NCBI RefSeq assembly: GCF_004959935.1
Contig: NZ_SMYN01000011.1
Coordinates: 1-64,000, forward strand
DNA length: 64,000 bases
Source of the DNA: Falsirhodobacter xinxiangensis
GTDB taxonomy: Bacteria; Pseudomonadota; Alphaproteobacteria; Rhodobacterales; Rhodobacteraceae
Direction of reading: 5' to 3'
Shown: piece after piece, positions 54,491-63,531 of the stretch
Position numbering within the stretch: the first letter of the stretch is position 1
How the letters are laid out: every line of letters starts with the position of its first letter
The notes under the pieces: generated by a model
The model's input: the letters and a program-made list of their open reading frames with translations, nothing else
Told to the model about the DNA's origin: nothing
Databases searched by the model: none
Position numbers and translations under genes: made by a program

Positions 54491-56134
54491 TCAAACAAGG
54501 CGGCTTGCGTCCATCGCAGCGCGCACGAAGCCCGAGAACAGCGGGTGCGGCGCGAAGGGCTTGGATTTCAGCTCCGGATGGAATTGCACGCCGATGAACC
54601 ACGGGTGGTCCTTCAGTTCCACGATCTCGGGCAGGCGGCCATCAGGCGACATCCCCGAGAAGGTCAGACCGCAAGCCTCGAGCTGGTCGCGATAGGCGAT
54701 GTCCACCTCGTAGCGGTGGCGATGACGCTCCTCGATCTCGGTCGCGCCATAGACCTTGGACACCAGCGAGCCTTCCTTCAGCGCGGCGGTATAGGCGCCC
54801 AGACGCATGGTGCCGCCCTTGTCATCGCCGACCTTGCGTGCAACGACGTGGTTGCCCTGCACCCATTCCTTCAGGTGATAGACGACCGGGGTGAAACGCT
54901 TCTTGCCGTGTTCATGGTCGAACTCCTCCGACCCTGCATCCGTCACCTTGGCAAGGTTGCGCGCCGCTTCGATCACGGCCATCTGCATGCCCAGACAGAT
55001 GCCAAGATAGGGGATGTTCTTTTCGCGGGCGAATTGCGCCGCCTTGATCTTGCCCTCAGTCCCACGCTCGCCAAAGCCGCCGGGGACGAGGATCGCGTTG
55101 AAATTGGACAGGAACGGCGTGGGATCGTCATTCTCGAACAGTTCGGCGTCGATCCATTCGGCCTTCACGCGGGTGCGGTTGGCCATGCCGCCATGAGTCA
55201 GCGCCTCGGCGATCGACTTATACGCATCCTCAAGCTGGGTGTATTTGCCGACGATGGCGACGCGGACCTCGCCCTCGGCATTCTCCAGCCGGTCCATCAC
55301 GTCGGTCCAGCGGTCGAGGTTGGGTTTCGGCGCGGGGGAAATCCCGAACGCGTCCAGCACAGCCTGATCGAAGCCTTCGCGGTGATAGGCGAGTGGGGCC
55401 TCATAGATCGTCTTCAGATCCGGCGCGGCGATCACGGCTTCCTTGCGGACGTTGCAGAACAGCGCGATCTTCTCGCGCTCCTTCTCCGGGATCGGATGTT
55501 CGGACCGCAGCAGCAGCACGTCGGGCGCGATGCCGATCGACCGCAGTTCCTTGACCGAGTGCTGGGTCGGTTTCGTCTTCAACTCGCCCGAGGCGGTGAC
55601 ATAAGGCAGCAGCGTCAGGTGGGCGAAGATGCACTGGCCGCGCGGCTTGTCCTGCGCGAACTGGCGGATCGCCTCGAAGAAGGGCAGCCCTTCGATGTCG
55701 CCGACAGTGCCGCCGATCTCGCACAGCATGAAATCGACCTCATCCTCGCCCACGGCAAGGAAGTCCTTGATCTCGTTCGTGACGTGGGGAATCACCTGAA
55801 TCGTCTTGCCAAGGTAATCGCCGCGGCGTTCCTTCTCCAGCACCGTGGAATAGATGCGGCCCGAGGACACGCTGTCGGTCTTGCGCGCGGCAACGCCGGT
55901 AAAGCGTTCGTAATGGCCAAGGTCGAGGTCGGTCTCCGCCCCGTCATCGGTCACGAAAACCTCGCCATGTTCGAACGGGCTCATCGTGCCGGGATCGACG
56001 TTGAGGTAGGGGTCCAGCTTGCGCAGACGGACGGTATAGCCGCGGGCCTGCAAAAGCGCGCCCAAGGCAGCCGAGGCAAGGCCCTTGCCCAAAGAGGACA
56101 CCACGCCGCCGGTGATGAATACGTATCGCGCCAT
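54491..56134 (-). CDS. pyrG: CTP synthase
   Basis: A 547-residue enzyme converting UTP, ATP and glutamine to CTP. The amidoligase domain ([20 protein letters not shown], with the ATP loop; [40 protein letters not shown]) covers about residues 1-270. The GATase domain (from about 290, [16 protein letters not shown]) has the nucleophile in [19 protein letters not shown] and the His/Glu in [11 protein letters not shown]. Full length with no irregularity. Downstream of secG on the same strand. Confidence 0.97.
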   Translation of the reverse strand: MARYVFITGGVVSSLGKGLASAALGALLQARGYTVRLRKLDPYLNVDPGTMSPFEHGEVFVTDDGAETDLDLGHYERFTGVAARKTDSVSSGRIYSTVLEKERRGDYLGKTIQVIPHVTNEIKDFLAVGEDEVDFMLCEIGGTVGDIEGLPFFEAIRQFAQDKPRGQCIFAHLTLLPYVTASGELKTKPTQHSVKELRSIGIAPDVLLLRSEHPIPEKEREKIALFCNVRKEAVIAAPDLKTIYEAPLAYHREGFDQAVLDAFGISPAPKPNLDRWTDVMDRLENAEGEVRVAIVGKYTQLEDAYKSIAEALTHGGMANRTRVKAEWIDAELFENDDPTPFLSNFNAILVPGGFGERGTEGKIKAAQFAREKNIPYLGICLGMQMAVIEAARNLAKVTDAGSEEFDHEHGKKRFTPVVYHLKEWVQGNHVVARKVGDDKGGTMRLGAYTAALKEGSLVSKVYGATEIEERHRHRYEVDIAYRDQLEACGLTFSGMSPDGRLPEIVELKDHPWFIGVQFHPELKSKPFAPHPLFSGFVRAAMDASRLV

Positions 56135-56294
56135 GCGTGGTTGCTCCCGTGAGAATGCATTTCAAGGTTGCGATTCGGAACTCCGGAAACGCAACATCAC
56201 GGGAGTCGGGATATAGCCGAGGGTGGACCCCTTCGCAACCCGACACCCGCAAAACGGTGTCTGGCGGGCAGGTCGCCCGCCGATGTGTGGTGGA
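56135..56294 (-). other. secG-pyrG intergenic region
   Basis: 160 bp between secG and pyrG. It has two inverted repeats: GACACC/GGTGTC around 56242-56261, and GGCGGGC/GCCCGCC at 56263-56281. Neither is followed by a T-tract on the minus strand, so they may only slow the polymerase or stabilise secG mRNA. Confidence 0.45.
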
Positions 56295-56690
56295 TCAGTT
56301 GGCCGGAGTTTGCGGAACCGCCGGGGCCGCATCGTCCGCGCGCGGCGGGGTCAACGGCTGTGCGTTCGGCGTGGGGGGCAGCAGGTCGCTGCCTGCCGGG
56401 GCGGTCGTGTCGGGCTGGCCGGGGGCCTGTCCACCGATCTGGTCGATGACCGAACCGCCGCCCGAACCTGCCGCCGCCAGAACCGTCAGCGCGATCGAGG
56501 TGCAGATGAACGCCGCCGCCAGAACCCAGGTCGCGCGGGTCAGCGCGTTCGCCGCCTGCCGCCCGGTCATGGCGCCACCGCCACCGCCGCCGCCCATGCC
56601 AAGCCCGCCGCCTTCCGACCGTTGCAGCAGCACGACCCCCACGAGCAGGAGCGCGAGGATCAGGTGAACGGTGAGGATGACGTTTTCCAT
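56295..56690 (-). CDS. secG: Preprotein translocase subunit SecG
   Basis: A 131-residue inner-membrane protein of the SecYEG channel. Two membrane helices (VILTVHLILALLLVGVVLLQ; ATWVLAAAFICTSIALTVLA) flank the conserved LLQRSEGGGLGMGGG-type cytoplasmic loop and GRQAANALTRATW. A Pro/Ala-rich C-terminal tail of about 45 residues (APGQPDTTAPAGSDLLPPTP) extends beyond the E. coli protein, as in other alphaproteobacteria. Confidence 0.94.
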   Translation of the reverse strand: MENVILTVHLILALLLVGVVLLQRSEGGGLGMGGGGGGGAMTGRQAANALTRATWVLAAAFICTSIALTVLAAAGSGGGSVIDQIGGQAPGQPDTTAPAGSDLLPPTPNAQPLTPPRADDAAPAVPQTPAN

Positions 56691-56761
56691 ACGGAGCCGG
56701 GCCTTCGGATGATGACGCGCCTATCTAGAATCAAGAGGGCGCGCCCGCAACCCTTAATGCC

Positions 56762-56995
56762 CTATCCCCGGCGCAAGGCCGCAGCGATCAGGCGCGAAAG
56801 GCGCGCGCGGGTCGCGTCGCATTCGGTTGCCGAGCGGTCCAGCCCGTCGGCGATCTGAAGCCTGTCCGCCGCGCTTTGTGCTTCGGTCAGGCCAGTGATG
56901 ATCGACACGGCCGCGCGCCGCGTTTCGATCAGTTCCCGTTCAAGGTCGATGATGCGTTGATCTTCCGGCACGGCAGGGCTTCCGCTGGCAGTCAT
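56762..56995 (-). CDS. Small hypothetical helical protein
   Basis: A 77-residue protein from ATG 56995, MTASGSPAVPEDQR, then mostly charged helix (IIDLERELIETRRAAVSIIT, AADRLQIADGLDRSATECDA, ARLSRLIAAALRRG), consistent with a short coiled coil. I recognise no family. The start is uncertain. It may precede secG in the same transcript: a 71-bp gap, same strand, no terminator between them. Confidence 0.5.
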   Translation of the reverse strand: MTASGSPAVPEDQRIIDLERELIETRRAAVSIITGLTEAQSAADRLQIADGLDRSATECDATRARLSRLIAAALRRG

Positions 56996-57158
56996 TAAGA
57001 TGCGACAGAAATACGACGCGCCGATGCGGCCTGCCACTAGGCTTTTCCGGCATGTCCGGAAAGCCGCCGATCGGCCCGTCGATTTCCCTGCGACGCTTGC
57101 GAAATCCGTGGTATGAGAACGGCATTTGAACCCGTGACCTTTTTACCGAGTATAGATC

Positions 57159-57260
57159 ATGACGTTTCCGTTCGCGTCTTTCCTGCGCATCTTCTGGATG
57201 CGCACGACTGCAACCCCCGAGACACAAACCGCCAAGGATGACGAGGTCTGGCCGATCTAG
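57159..57260 (+). CDS. Possible 33-residue small protein
   Basis: An open frame of 33 codons, MTFPFASFLRIFWMRTTATP then ETQTAKDDEVWPI. Its stop overlaps the stop of the convergent gntR by three bases, which is suggestive of a real, packed gene. TTGAAC (57126) and TATAGA (57151) are 19 bp apart, and the ATG is only a few bases from the implied start, so it might be leaderless. No recognised family. It may be chance. Confidence 0.3.
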   Translation: MTFPFASFLRIFWMRTTATPETQTAKDDEVWPI

Positions 57261-57955
57261 GGCCGGCGCTTTTCGAACACCCGCTCTCGCGAGCCGATCA
57301 GATGTTCGCGCATCAGCTGGCGTGCCGTGGCCGAATCCCGGTCGCGGATCGCGGCATGGATCTGCGCGTGTTCGGAAAAGACGGTCGAAAGCCCGCTCTC
57401 GTCACGTTTGATCGAGGCGCCGTGGAACCGCATGCCCGCGGCGATGTGATCCTTCAGCGCCTCCATCGACGTGGCGAAATACGGGTTTTCGGAGCCGAGT
57501 GCGATGGCGAGGTGGAACTGGAAATCGGCATCTTCGCGGTGGGACTGCCGGTTGGTCGCATCGCGCATCAGGTGCAGCGCGGCGGATATGGGCGCAAGCG
57601 TCGCCGCATCGTGGCGTTCGGCGGCAAGGGCGGCTGCCTCCGGCTCCATCGTCACGCGAAATTCATAGCAGTTCATCAGATCGGCCACGTTTTCCAGCGC
57701 GCCGAAACCCAGCGGCTGCTTGACCCCGATGGCGCGCACGAAACTGCCCGCCCCGCGCCGGGAGTAGATCAGCCCCTGATCGCGAAGCTTCTGCAACGCC
57801 TCGCGCACGATGGGGCGCGAAACCTCGAACTCCGCGGCAAGGTCGTGTTCGGTCGGCAGCCGCTCGTCCGGGGCATAGGAGCCGGATTTGATTGCGCGCT
57901 GCATCCGGTCGAACACGATTTCGCCAAGGTTCCTGCGCCCCGCCGTCTGCATCAT
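57257..57955 (-). CDS. GntR-family transcriptional regulator (FadR/FCD type)
   Basis: A 232-residue regulator with an N-terminal winged helix (LGEIVFDRMQRAIKSGSYAP, DERLPTEHDLAAEFEVSRPI, VREALQKLRDQGLIYSRRGA; residues about 10-75) and a C-terminal FCD ligand domain. The FCD metal-binding pattern is visible in EFRVTMEPEAAALAAERHDA, DFQFHLAIALGSENPYF and EHAQIHAAIRDRDSATARQL. ATG 57955 overlaps the kinase stop (ATGA), so the regulator is made from the operon it probably controls. TTGTCAA-containing operator candidates lie at the head of the operon. Confidence 0.92.
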   Translation of the reverse strand: MMQTAGRRNLGEIVFDRMQRAIKSGSYAPDERLPTEHDLAAEFEVSRPIVREALQKLRDQGLIYSRRGAGSFVRAIGVKQPLGFGALENVADLMNCYEFRVTMEPEAAALAAERHDAATLAPISAALHLMRDATNRQSHREDADFQFHLAIALGSENPYFATSMEALKDHIAAGMRFHGASIKRDESGLSTVFSEHAQIHAAIRDRDSATARQLMREHLIGSRERVFEKRRP

Positions 57956-58914
57956 GCGTCCCCGATCATCCTCGCGATCCTTGCCAGAGTGTTCGTGTCG
58001 CCGAAACCGCCGGATTTGGCAACGATGGTCATGCCGCCCGCCCGCGCGACCGGAAGGCCGGGCAGGCATTCGCCCAGAAGCTGCAGTGTGCGGATGCCAA
58101 GGCCGGACAGCACGGCCTCGGCCGTGGCGCCGCCCGTCAGGAACAGGGTGTCGGGGCGGGGCAGCGCCATGATCCCGCGGGCGAGGTTCGCGGCGACGGT
58201 GGCGGGGTCTTCGACCGTCGCGCCGGGGGTCGCCTGAACCAGCAGACCCGCAGTGTCCGGGATCATCCCGTTCGGGGCGGGCGTCGGCGCGATTCCCGTG
58301 GCCGCGATCTGCGCCATGGTGATCGGATCGCGAGAGCCGATCACCAGCAGCCCGCGCGGCCCCGCCAACTTTGGCGTCGAGGCTGCGCGGCCTGTCAGGC
58401 GCATCGCCAGAGCCTCGGCCAACCCGCGCGCGCCGACCAGCAGCGCGTCATCGGTATTCAGCGCGGCCATGTCGGCTTCGGTTTGCGTATCGGGAATCTC
58501 GGCCGCGCGGCCAAGCAACGGCGCGATGGCGATGGGGGTGTCCACGCCGAAGCCTTGCACATGGCCGTTCCGCACCACGCGACTGAAATCCGGGATGGCC
58601 GGGGCGACCAGCATCCGCTTTGCCGGGATCGCGGCCAGTTCGGCGGCGATGTTGCCCTTCATGCGGCTGTCGATCTTCTTGAATATGCGGGTGCCGGGGG
58701 GCAGGGCCGACAGCGCCAGTTCCACTGCCGCCCGCGCCGCATCCGGAGAAATCTCGCGCGAGCGGGTGCTGACGGCCACCACCTCCGCCTCCAACGCCTC
58801 GGGCAAGGCTTCGGGCGACAGGGCGACGCAGGTGCGCAGCCCGCGCCCGGCGAAGGGGGCGGCGGCGTCCAGCGCGCCCGTCAGATCGTCGGCGATGATG
58901 GCAAGGCGGATCAT
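57952..58914 (-). CDS. Four-carbon acid sugar kinase family protein (OtnK/DUF1537-like)
   Basis: A 320-residue kinase. The N-terminal domain begins MIRLAIIADDLTGALDAAAP with the substrate Asp pair. FKKIDSRMKGNIAAEL is the conserved KKIDSTLRGN-like motif. The C-terminal nucleotide-binding domain shows LFLTGGATAEAVLSGLGI and IVAKSGGFGDTNTLARI. Characterised members phosphorylate threonate, erythronate or 3-oxo-tetronates. It is shorter than the usual roughly 420 residues, mainly in the middle. Overlaps both neighbours by four bases. Confidence 0.85.
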   Translation of the reverse strand: MIRLAIIADDLTGALDAAAPFAGRGLRTCVALSPEALPEALEAEVVAVSTRSREISPDAARAAVELALSALPPGTRIFKKIDSRMKGNIAAELAAIPAKRMLVAPAIPDFSRVVRNGHVQGFGVDTPIAIAPLLGRAAEIPDTQTEADMAALNTDDALLVGARGLAEALAMRLTGRAASTPKLAGPRGLLVIGSRDPITMAQIAATGIAPTPAPNGMIPDTAGLLVQATPGATVEDPATVAANLARGIMALPRPDTLFLTGGATAEAVLSGLGIRTLQLLGECLPGLPVARAGGMTIVAKSGGFGDTNTLARIARMIGDA

Positions 58915-59918
58915 CCCTCGGCCAGCAATGCGTCGTAGATGCCGGGGTAGAGATCGACCCCCTGTTCCAGCGCACGGCGCTTGCGGGCCAGCGCAGCCTG
59001 TCCCGGCAAACGCACTGGGCGGGCCGGATCGCGGGGCGGCGAGGCGAGGCAGGCATCCGCCAGCCAGCCCGTCTGGCGCAGGAAGGCCTCGCGCCCGCCG
59101 AACGCCTCGGGGTCGTGGACGGTGATGGTGACGGCGGCGTTGGTGCCCTTGGGCGCATCCGCGCGGCCGTAACCCGCAAGGCCCTGGGTCAGCGCCTCGA
59201 CCGACAGGGCCATGCCATAGCCTTTCTGCCCGTGGTCCAGACCGCCGGTGGGAAGCAGCGATCCGCCATCCATGATCGCCTTGGGATCGCGGGTCAGATC
59301 GCCGTTCCTGTCCATCGCCCAGTCGTGGTCATACTGCCGACCTTCGCGGATCATGCGCTGGGCCATGTTCGCCGTCGTGATCGAGGCCGAGATGTCGATC
59401 AGGATCGGATCGCCCGGCGTCGGAATGCCATAGGCCACCGGGTCCGGCGTGAAGACGCCGCGCGTGCCGCCGAACGGCGCAACCTGCGCCCCCGAGGGCG
59501 AAGACGACGCGATCGACACCATCAGCCCCCGATCCGTCGCCAGCGACAGATAGGCGGCCAGCGCGCCGATATGATGGCTGTCGCCGATGACCAGCGTGCA
59601 GGTGCCGTGTTCCACCGCCCGCTCGCAAGCCAGCAGCAGCCCTTGCTCCACCAGCCATGCCCCCGGCAGACGCTTGCCGTTCCAGCAGACGGCCGCGCCG
59701 CGGTCCGAGACGATTTCCGGCGTGCCATCCTTGGTCATCACTCCGTCGCGGATGGATTGCAGATACCAAGGTGCCAACGCCAGCCCGTGGGTGGTGTGGC
59801 CCATCAGATCGGCCTCGACCAGAAACCGCGCGACGGATGCTGCCTTTTCGGGGGCAAGCCCTGCGCGGTTGAACAGATCCAGCGCCAGATCGCGCAGATG
59901 GTCGGCGGTATGGGTCAT
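58911..59918 (-). CDS. Malate/L-lactate dehydrogenase (Ldh_2) family oxidoreductase
   Basis: A 335-residue NAD(P)-dependent dehydrogenase of the YlbC/ComC/DpkA family, unrelated to classical Rossmann LDH. It has VEADLMGHTTHGLALAPWYL (His of the active site), VIGDSHHIGALAAYLSLATD, GTRGVFTPDPVAYGIPTPGD and GGLDHGQKGYGMALSVEALT. It oxidises 2-hydroxy acids or reduces cyclic imines or ketoacids. In this operon it pairs with a second, unrelated hydroxyacid dehydrogenase. Confidence 0.9.
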   Translation of the reverse strand: MTHTADHLRDLALDLFNRAGLAPEKAASVARFLVEADLMGHTTHGLALAPWYLQSIRDGVMTKDGTPEIVSDRGAAVCWNGKRLPGAWLVEQGLLLACERAVEHGTCTLVIGDSHHIGALAAYLSLATDRGLMVSIASSSPSGAQVAPFGGTRGVFTPDPVAYGIPTPGDPILIDISASITTANMAQRMIREGRQYDHDWAMDRNGDLTRDPKAIMDGGSLLPTGGLDHGQKGYGMALSVEALTQGLAGYGRADAPKGTNAAVTITVHDPEAFGGREAFLRQTGWLADACLASPPRDPARPVRLPGQAALARKRRALEQGVDLYPGIYDALLAEG

Positions 59919-60865
59919 GCGAAAACCTCGGGGTTGAGGGTGCGCGCGGGGCGTCCGCCTGCAAGAATGGTTTCCATGTCGGCGATGTTCATCAGCCCGA
60001 CATTCTCGAACGCCTCCAGCGTGTCGGCACCGGAATGGGGCATGAAGACCGCCTTGGGGTTGGCGAAGACCGGATGGCTGCGGTCCGGCGGTTCGGACGC
60101 ATAGGCGTCGATGGCCGCGCCGCCCAGGTGGCCGGTGGTCAGCGCAAGGTTCACTGCGTCCAGATCCACCACCTCGCCCCGCGCGAGGTTCAAAATCCGC
60201 GCGCCGGGCTTCATCCGCACGATCTGCGGCATCCCGATCAGCGCGGCATTGTCCTTGCCGCCGAAGACATGGATCGACAGGTAATCCGAGGCGACCAGCA
60301 CCCCGTCCAGATCGGTCAGCACGATGCTATGGGCGGCGGCGAAGTCGCGGTCGGCATGGGGATCGGTCGCGATCACCGTCATGCCCAGCCCCCGCGCCTT
60401 GATCGCAAGGCTGCGGCCGATATTGCCCAGACCGACGATGCCCAGAACCTTGCCGCCCACCTCGGTGCCGACGCGCCGGTCCCATCCGCCCGAGGTGACG
60501 GAGACATGGCCTTCGGGAATGCTGCGGGCCATGGCGAAGAGCAGCCCGACGGCCAGTTCCGCCACGGCATCGGCATTCGCGCCCGGCGTGTTTGTCACCG
60601 GAAGCCCGCACGCGGTGCAGGCGGGGATGTCGATATTGTCCACGCCCACGCCATGTTTCAGAACGCCCTTCAGTCGCGTGCCCGCCGAGAGCATTCCCTG
60701 CGTCGTGCCGACCAGCCCCACGACCAGAAAGTCCGCGTCGCCGATCTGGTCCATCACCTCCGCCTCGGTCGCGGCGCGCACGAAGTCCCATCCGGTCGCC
60801 GCCAGCCGTTCCGGCACGCGCCCATGCTTGCCGAAGCCGGGCGAGGTGGTCAGCACCTTGACCAT
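59915..60865 (-). CDS. D-isomer-specific 2-hydroxyacid dehydrogenase
   Basis: A 316-residue NAD(P) dehydrogenase related to phosphoglycerate dehydrogenase. The dinucleotide fold is LGIVGLGNIGRSLAIKARGL (about residue 145). The catalytic triad is Arg in RILNLARGEVVD (about 235), Glu in DAYASEPP and His in VFMPHSGADTLE (about 285). It acts on a 2-hydroxyacid/2-oxoacid pair. ATG 60865 overlaps the DapA-like stop as TGATG. Confidence 0.92.
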   Translation of the reverse strand: MVKVLTTSPGFGKHGRVPERLAATGWDFVRAATEAEVMDQIGDADFLVVGLVGTTQGMLSAGTRLKGVLKHGVGVDNIDIPACTACGLPVTNTPGANADAVAELAVGLLFAMARSIPEGHVSVTSGGWDRRVGTEVGGKVLGIVGLGNIGRSLAIKARGLGMTVIATDPHADRDFAAAHSIVLTDLDGVLVASDYLSIHVFGGKDNAALIGMPQIVRMKPGARILNLARGEVVDLDAVNLALTTGHLGGAAIDAYASEPPDRSHPVFANPKAVFMPHSGADTLEAFENVGLMNIADMETILAGGRPARTLNPEVFA

Positions 60866-61740
60866 CAGAGCAGCGCGTATTTCTTGAGGATCTCGGCGAT
60901 CTTGGCGTCCTGCGCCGGATCGGGAAGCAAAGCGGGCTGGCGGCTGGCACCAACCGAGTTGTCCATCAGGTAAAGCGCGCGCTTCACCAGCGCCGGGGGA
61001 TAACCGAGGCCGTAGAGGTCCTTGCGGAAGTTGCCGAAGATCTCCTGCTGCTTGGCGGCCTCTGCCTGATCCCCCGCGTTGAAGGCGCGGATGATGGCGG
61101 CCAGAACCTCGGGCAGCACGTTGCCAAGCCCCGAGATGCAGCCCTTGGCCCCGTTCTGCAGCGACCAATGCACCAGATGGTCTGGGCCGGAATAGACGGC
61201 GAAATCATCGCTGGCCAGCGCGAGGTATTCCTCCAGCGTGTCCTGCGCGCCGCCCGAATCCTTGATGCCCGCGATGTTGCCATGCGCCGACAGCGTCTTG
61301 GCGGTGGCCGGTTCGATGTGGTTCTGGGTGCGGGCGGGGATGTCGTAAAGATAGACGGGCGTGTTCACCGCATCGGCGACGGCGGTGAAGTGGCGGATCA
61401 TCCCGTCCTGCGTGCAGGCGATGAAGAAGGGGGTGATGACCGCGATGCCGTCCACGCCGATCCGATCGAATTCCTTTGCCAGCAGGACCGTCTCATACGT
61501 CGCGGGCATTCCGGCGTTCACGATGATCTTCGCGCGGCCCGCCACCTCGTCCGCGACGGCTTCGGTCAGGGCGACCTTCTCGTCGAAGGTCAGGGCGGTG
61601 AAATCGCCGTTGGTCCCGGCGCACATGATGTTGTTTCCGGCGGAAACCTGGCGGCGGACCTGCGCGCGGGTGGCGTCGAAATTGATCGTCTCGTCATCGT
61701 TGAAACAGGTGACGAGTGCGACGAAGGCTTCTTTGGTCAT
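60865..61740 (-). CDS. Dihydrodipicolinate synthase/N-acetylneuraminate lyase family protein
   Basis: A 291-residue class I aldolase barrel. Active-site features are the GxxGE-like AGTNGDFTALTFDEKV (Asp in place of the usual Glu), the Tyr in VYLYDIPARTQNHI (about residue 132) and the Schiff-base Lys in NIAGIKDSGG (about residue 160). It makes or breaks a pyruvate-containing C-C bond. The catabolic context argues for an aldolase or dehydratase for a 2-keto-3-deoxy sugar acid rather than lysine synthesis. Confidence 0.9.
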   Translation of the reverse strand: MTKEAFVALVTCFNDDETINFDATRAQVRRQVSAGNNIMCAGTNGDFTALTFDEKVALTEAVADEVAGRAKIIVNAGMPATYETVLLAKEFDRIGVDGIAVITPFFIACTQDGMIRHFTAVADAVNTPVYLYDIPARTQNHIEPATAKTLSAHGNIAGIKDSGGAQDTLEEYLALASDDFAVYSGPDHLVHWSLQNGAKGCISGLGNVLPEVLAAIIRAFNAGDQAEAAKQQEIFGNFRKDLYGLGYPPALVKRALYLMDNSVGASRQPALLPDPAQDAKIAEILKKYALL

Positions 61741-61759
61741 CGGATGCTCCTGAAAGGGT

Positions 61760-61786
61760 CCCGGGCGGGGGAGGCGTCCGCCCGGG
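61760..61786 (-). promoter_or_regulatory. Stem-loop between the binding-protein gene and the DapA-like gene
   Basis: CCCGGGCGG and CCGCCCGGG (plus-strand 61760-61768 and 61778-61786) form a perfect 9-bp stem in the operon RNA without a proper T-tract. Such elements often protect the binding-protein mRNA and lower expression of downstream genes. Confidence 0.6.
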
Positions 61787-61794
61787 AAGGCGGC

Positions 61795-63291
61795 TTACTT
61801 GAAGCCGATCTGCTGGAGTTGCAGTTGCGAGTTCGTCGCAATCGTCGGCTTGAAGTCGAGCCGCGTGCCGACCCGCGTGAAGCCGACCGTGTGGAACAGC
61901 GGGGCATCGGCGGCGATGTCGTCATGCAGATATGCGATCAGGTCGGACCAGAGCTTGGCGCGTTCCTCTCCGGTGGCGGCCTGCGCGGCGGCGATCATCT
62001 GGTCCGCCGTCGGATCGGCGGTTCCGGATTGGCGGCCTTCGGTGTCGTATTTGAAGAACATGGTGAAGACAGGGTCGCCCTTGTCGTTGTCATGCATCGC
62101 CATCAGGATGTAGGGGCCGACGTTTTCGGGGAAGGGCTTGGAGTAATACTTCTCGTGCTCGGCCACTTCGACCATCTGCAACTCGATGTTGAAGCCCGCT
62201 TCGTTCAGCATCTGGCCGATGGCTTCGGCCACTTCGGTCACGCCGGGGAAGTTGCCGGTGCGCACGATCATCTTGACGGGCGTGTCGACGGGAACGCCGT
62301 CGGCCTTGGCTTCCTCCAGCAGCGCCTGCGCGCCTTCGAGGTCATAGGCGGTCGGCACGACATCCGGGTTCCAGCCTGCGGTGGTCGGCGGCACGAGCGC
62401 GGTCGCGATCTCGGTCCCCGGTGCCATGACGGTGCCGACGAATGCCTCGCGGTCGATGGCCATCTTCAACGCGCGGCGCACGCGCACGTCGTTCATCGGC
62501 GCAACGGAATGATCCAGCCGCAGATAGACGGTTTCGGAGTTGAGGTAGCTGAAATCCGTCTCGGGGTTGGTCGCATCTACGTCCGAGATGGAGGGCGCAA
62601 GGTCGGCCTCGCCCGTCTCCACCATCGCGGCACGAACCGAAGGGTCGCTGCGGAACAGGTAGGTGGCCGAGGTGACGGTGGGCTGGTCGCCCCAATACCC
62701 GTCGCGGCGGGTCAGCACGATCTGCTGGCCGGGGGTCCAGTCGGTCAGCTCGTAGGGGCCGGTGCCGATGGGGGTGCGGGTGAATTCGACCGGGGTTTCC
62801 TCGGGAACGATGGTGACCAGCGACAGAAGCAGCGGCAGGATCGGCTGCACCGGATCGGCGGTGAAGTCGATGGTGTGATCGTCCACCACCGTCGCCTCGA
62901 CCGTCATGCCGCCGAAGTAACGCGGCGTCTCGCAGCTGATCTCGCTGCTCATGGCGCGGTCGAAGGAATGCTTCACGTCGCGCGCATCGAAGGTGCTGCC
63001 GTCCGAGAAGGTGACCCCTTCGCGCAGGTGGAAACGCCAGCCGGTGTCTGTCTGCTCCCATTCGGTTGCAAGGCGCGGCAGGATGCCTTTGCCTTCGCGG
63101 GTGTCGTATTCGGTCAACGTCTCGTTCACGTTCTGCAGGATGACGCGGCCGATGTTGGACCGGGTCGCCATGCAAGGTTCGATCAGGTCCAGATCCTCGC
63201 TCAGCACGACGCGGATGTCGGTGTCTGCGGCAAGGGCGGGCGTCAGGCTCGTGGCGAGCATCAGCGCGCCGAGGGCAAGCTTGGTCTTCAT
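61795..63291 (-). CDS. ABC transporter substrate-binding protein, family 5
   Basis: A 498-residue periplasmic binding protein of the oligopeptide/nickel class. Signal peptide MKTKLALGALMLATSLTPALA. The mature part has NVNETLTEYDTREGKGILPR, the family signature YLNSETVYLRLDHSVAPMND (region about 255-275) and VRRALKMAIDREAFVGTVMA. GGGAGG lies six bases before the second of two adjacent ATGs, so I start at 63291. First gene of the GntR-linked operon. The matching permeases and ATPases are not in this operon and may lie beyond 64000. Confidence 0.93.
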   Translation of the reverse strand: MKTKLALGALMLATSLTPALAADTDIRVVLSEDLDLIEPCMATRSNIGRVILQNVNETLTEYDTREGKGILPRLATEWEQTDTGWRFHLREGVTFSDGSTFDARDVKHSFDRAMSSEISCETPRYFGGMTVEATVVDDHTIDFTADPVQPILPLLLSLVTIVPEETPVEFTRTPIGTGPYELTDWTPGQQIVLTRRDGYWGDQPTVTSATYLFRSDPSVRAAMVETGEADLAPSISDVDATNPETDFSYLNSETVYLRLDHSVAPMNDVRVRRALKMAIDREAFVGTVMAPGTEIATALVPPTTAGWNPDVVPTAYDLEGAQALLEEAKADGVPVDTPVKMIVRTGNFPGVTEVAEAIGQMLNEAGFNIELQMVEVAEHEKYYSKPFPENVGPYILMAMHDNDKGDPVFTMFFKYDTEGRQSGTADPTADQMIAAAQAATGEERAKLWSDLIAYLHDDIAADAPLFHTVGFTRVGTRLDFKPTIATNSQLQLQQIGFK

Positions 63292-63370
63292 CATCTACCT
63301 CCCAGAAGATGTTCGGAGCGGCCTCCTCTTGCCGCATGTGAAGCTGTTACAAGTCATGGAAGGATTGAGA

Positions 63371-63388
63371 TATGTTGTCAACAAGTAT
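63371..63388. promoter_or_regulatory. Candidate GntR operator 1
   Basis: TATGTTGTCAACAAGTAT with arms TTGT/ACAA around CA, close to FadR-type operators. It lies 80 bp upstream of the binding-protein gene start, in the divergent promoter region. Confidence 0.5.
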
Positions 63389-63472
63389 GGTTATATGTGA
63401 TCGAAACCTGTAATTAAACACAATATAAACAATGTTGTGGACCGGTTTGCTCTTCGCACATGCAGAAATGGT

Positions 63473-63485
63473 AACTTGACAACTT
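63473..63485. promoter_or_regulatory. Candidate GntR operator 2 overlapping a TTGACA -35
   Basis: AACTTGACAACTT shares TTGTCAA (other strand) with operator 1 and contains a perfect TTGACA (63476-63481), placed to serve the rightward sialidase-like gene. A CACAA/TTGTG inverted repeat (63419-63439) lies between the two operators. Confidence 0.45.
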
Positions 63486-63531
63486 TATGATTTACTCCGA
63501 ATCTCTCCCCGTTGCCGAGAGGGAGGAATCG

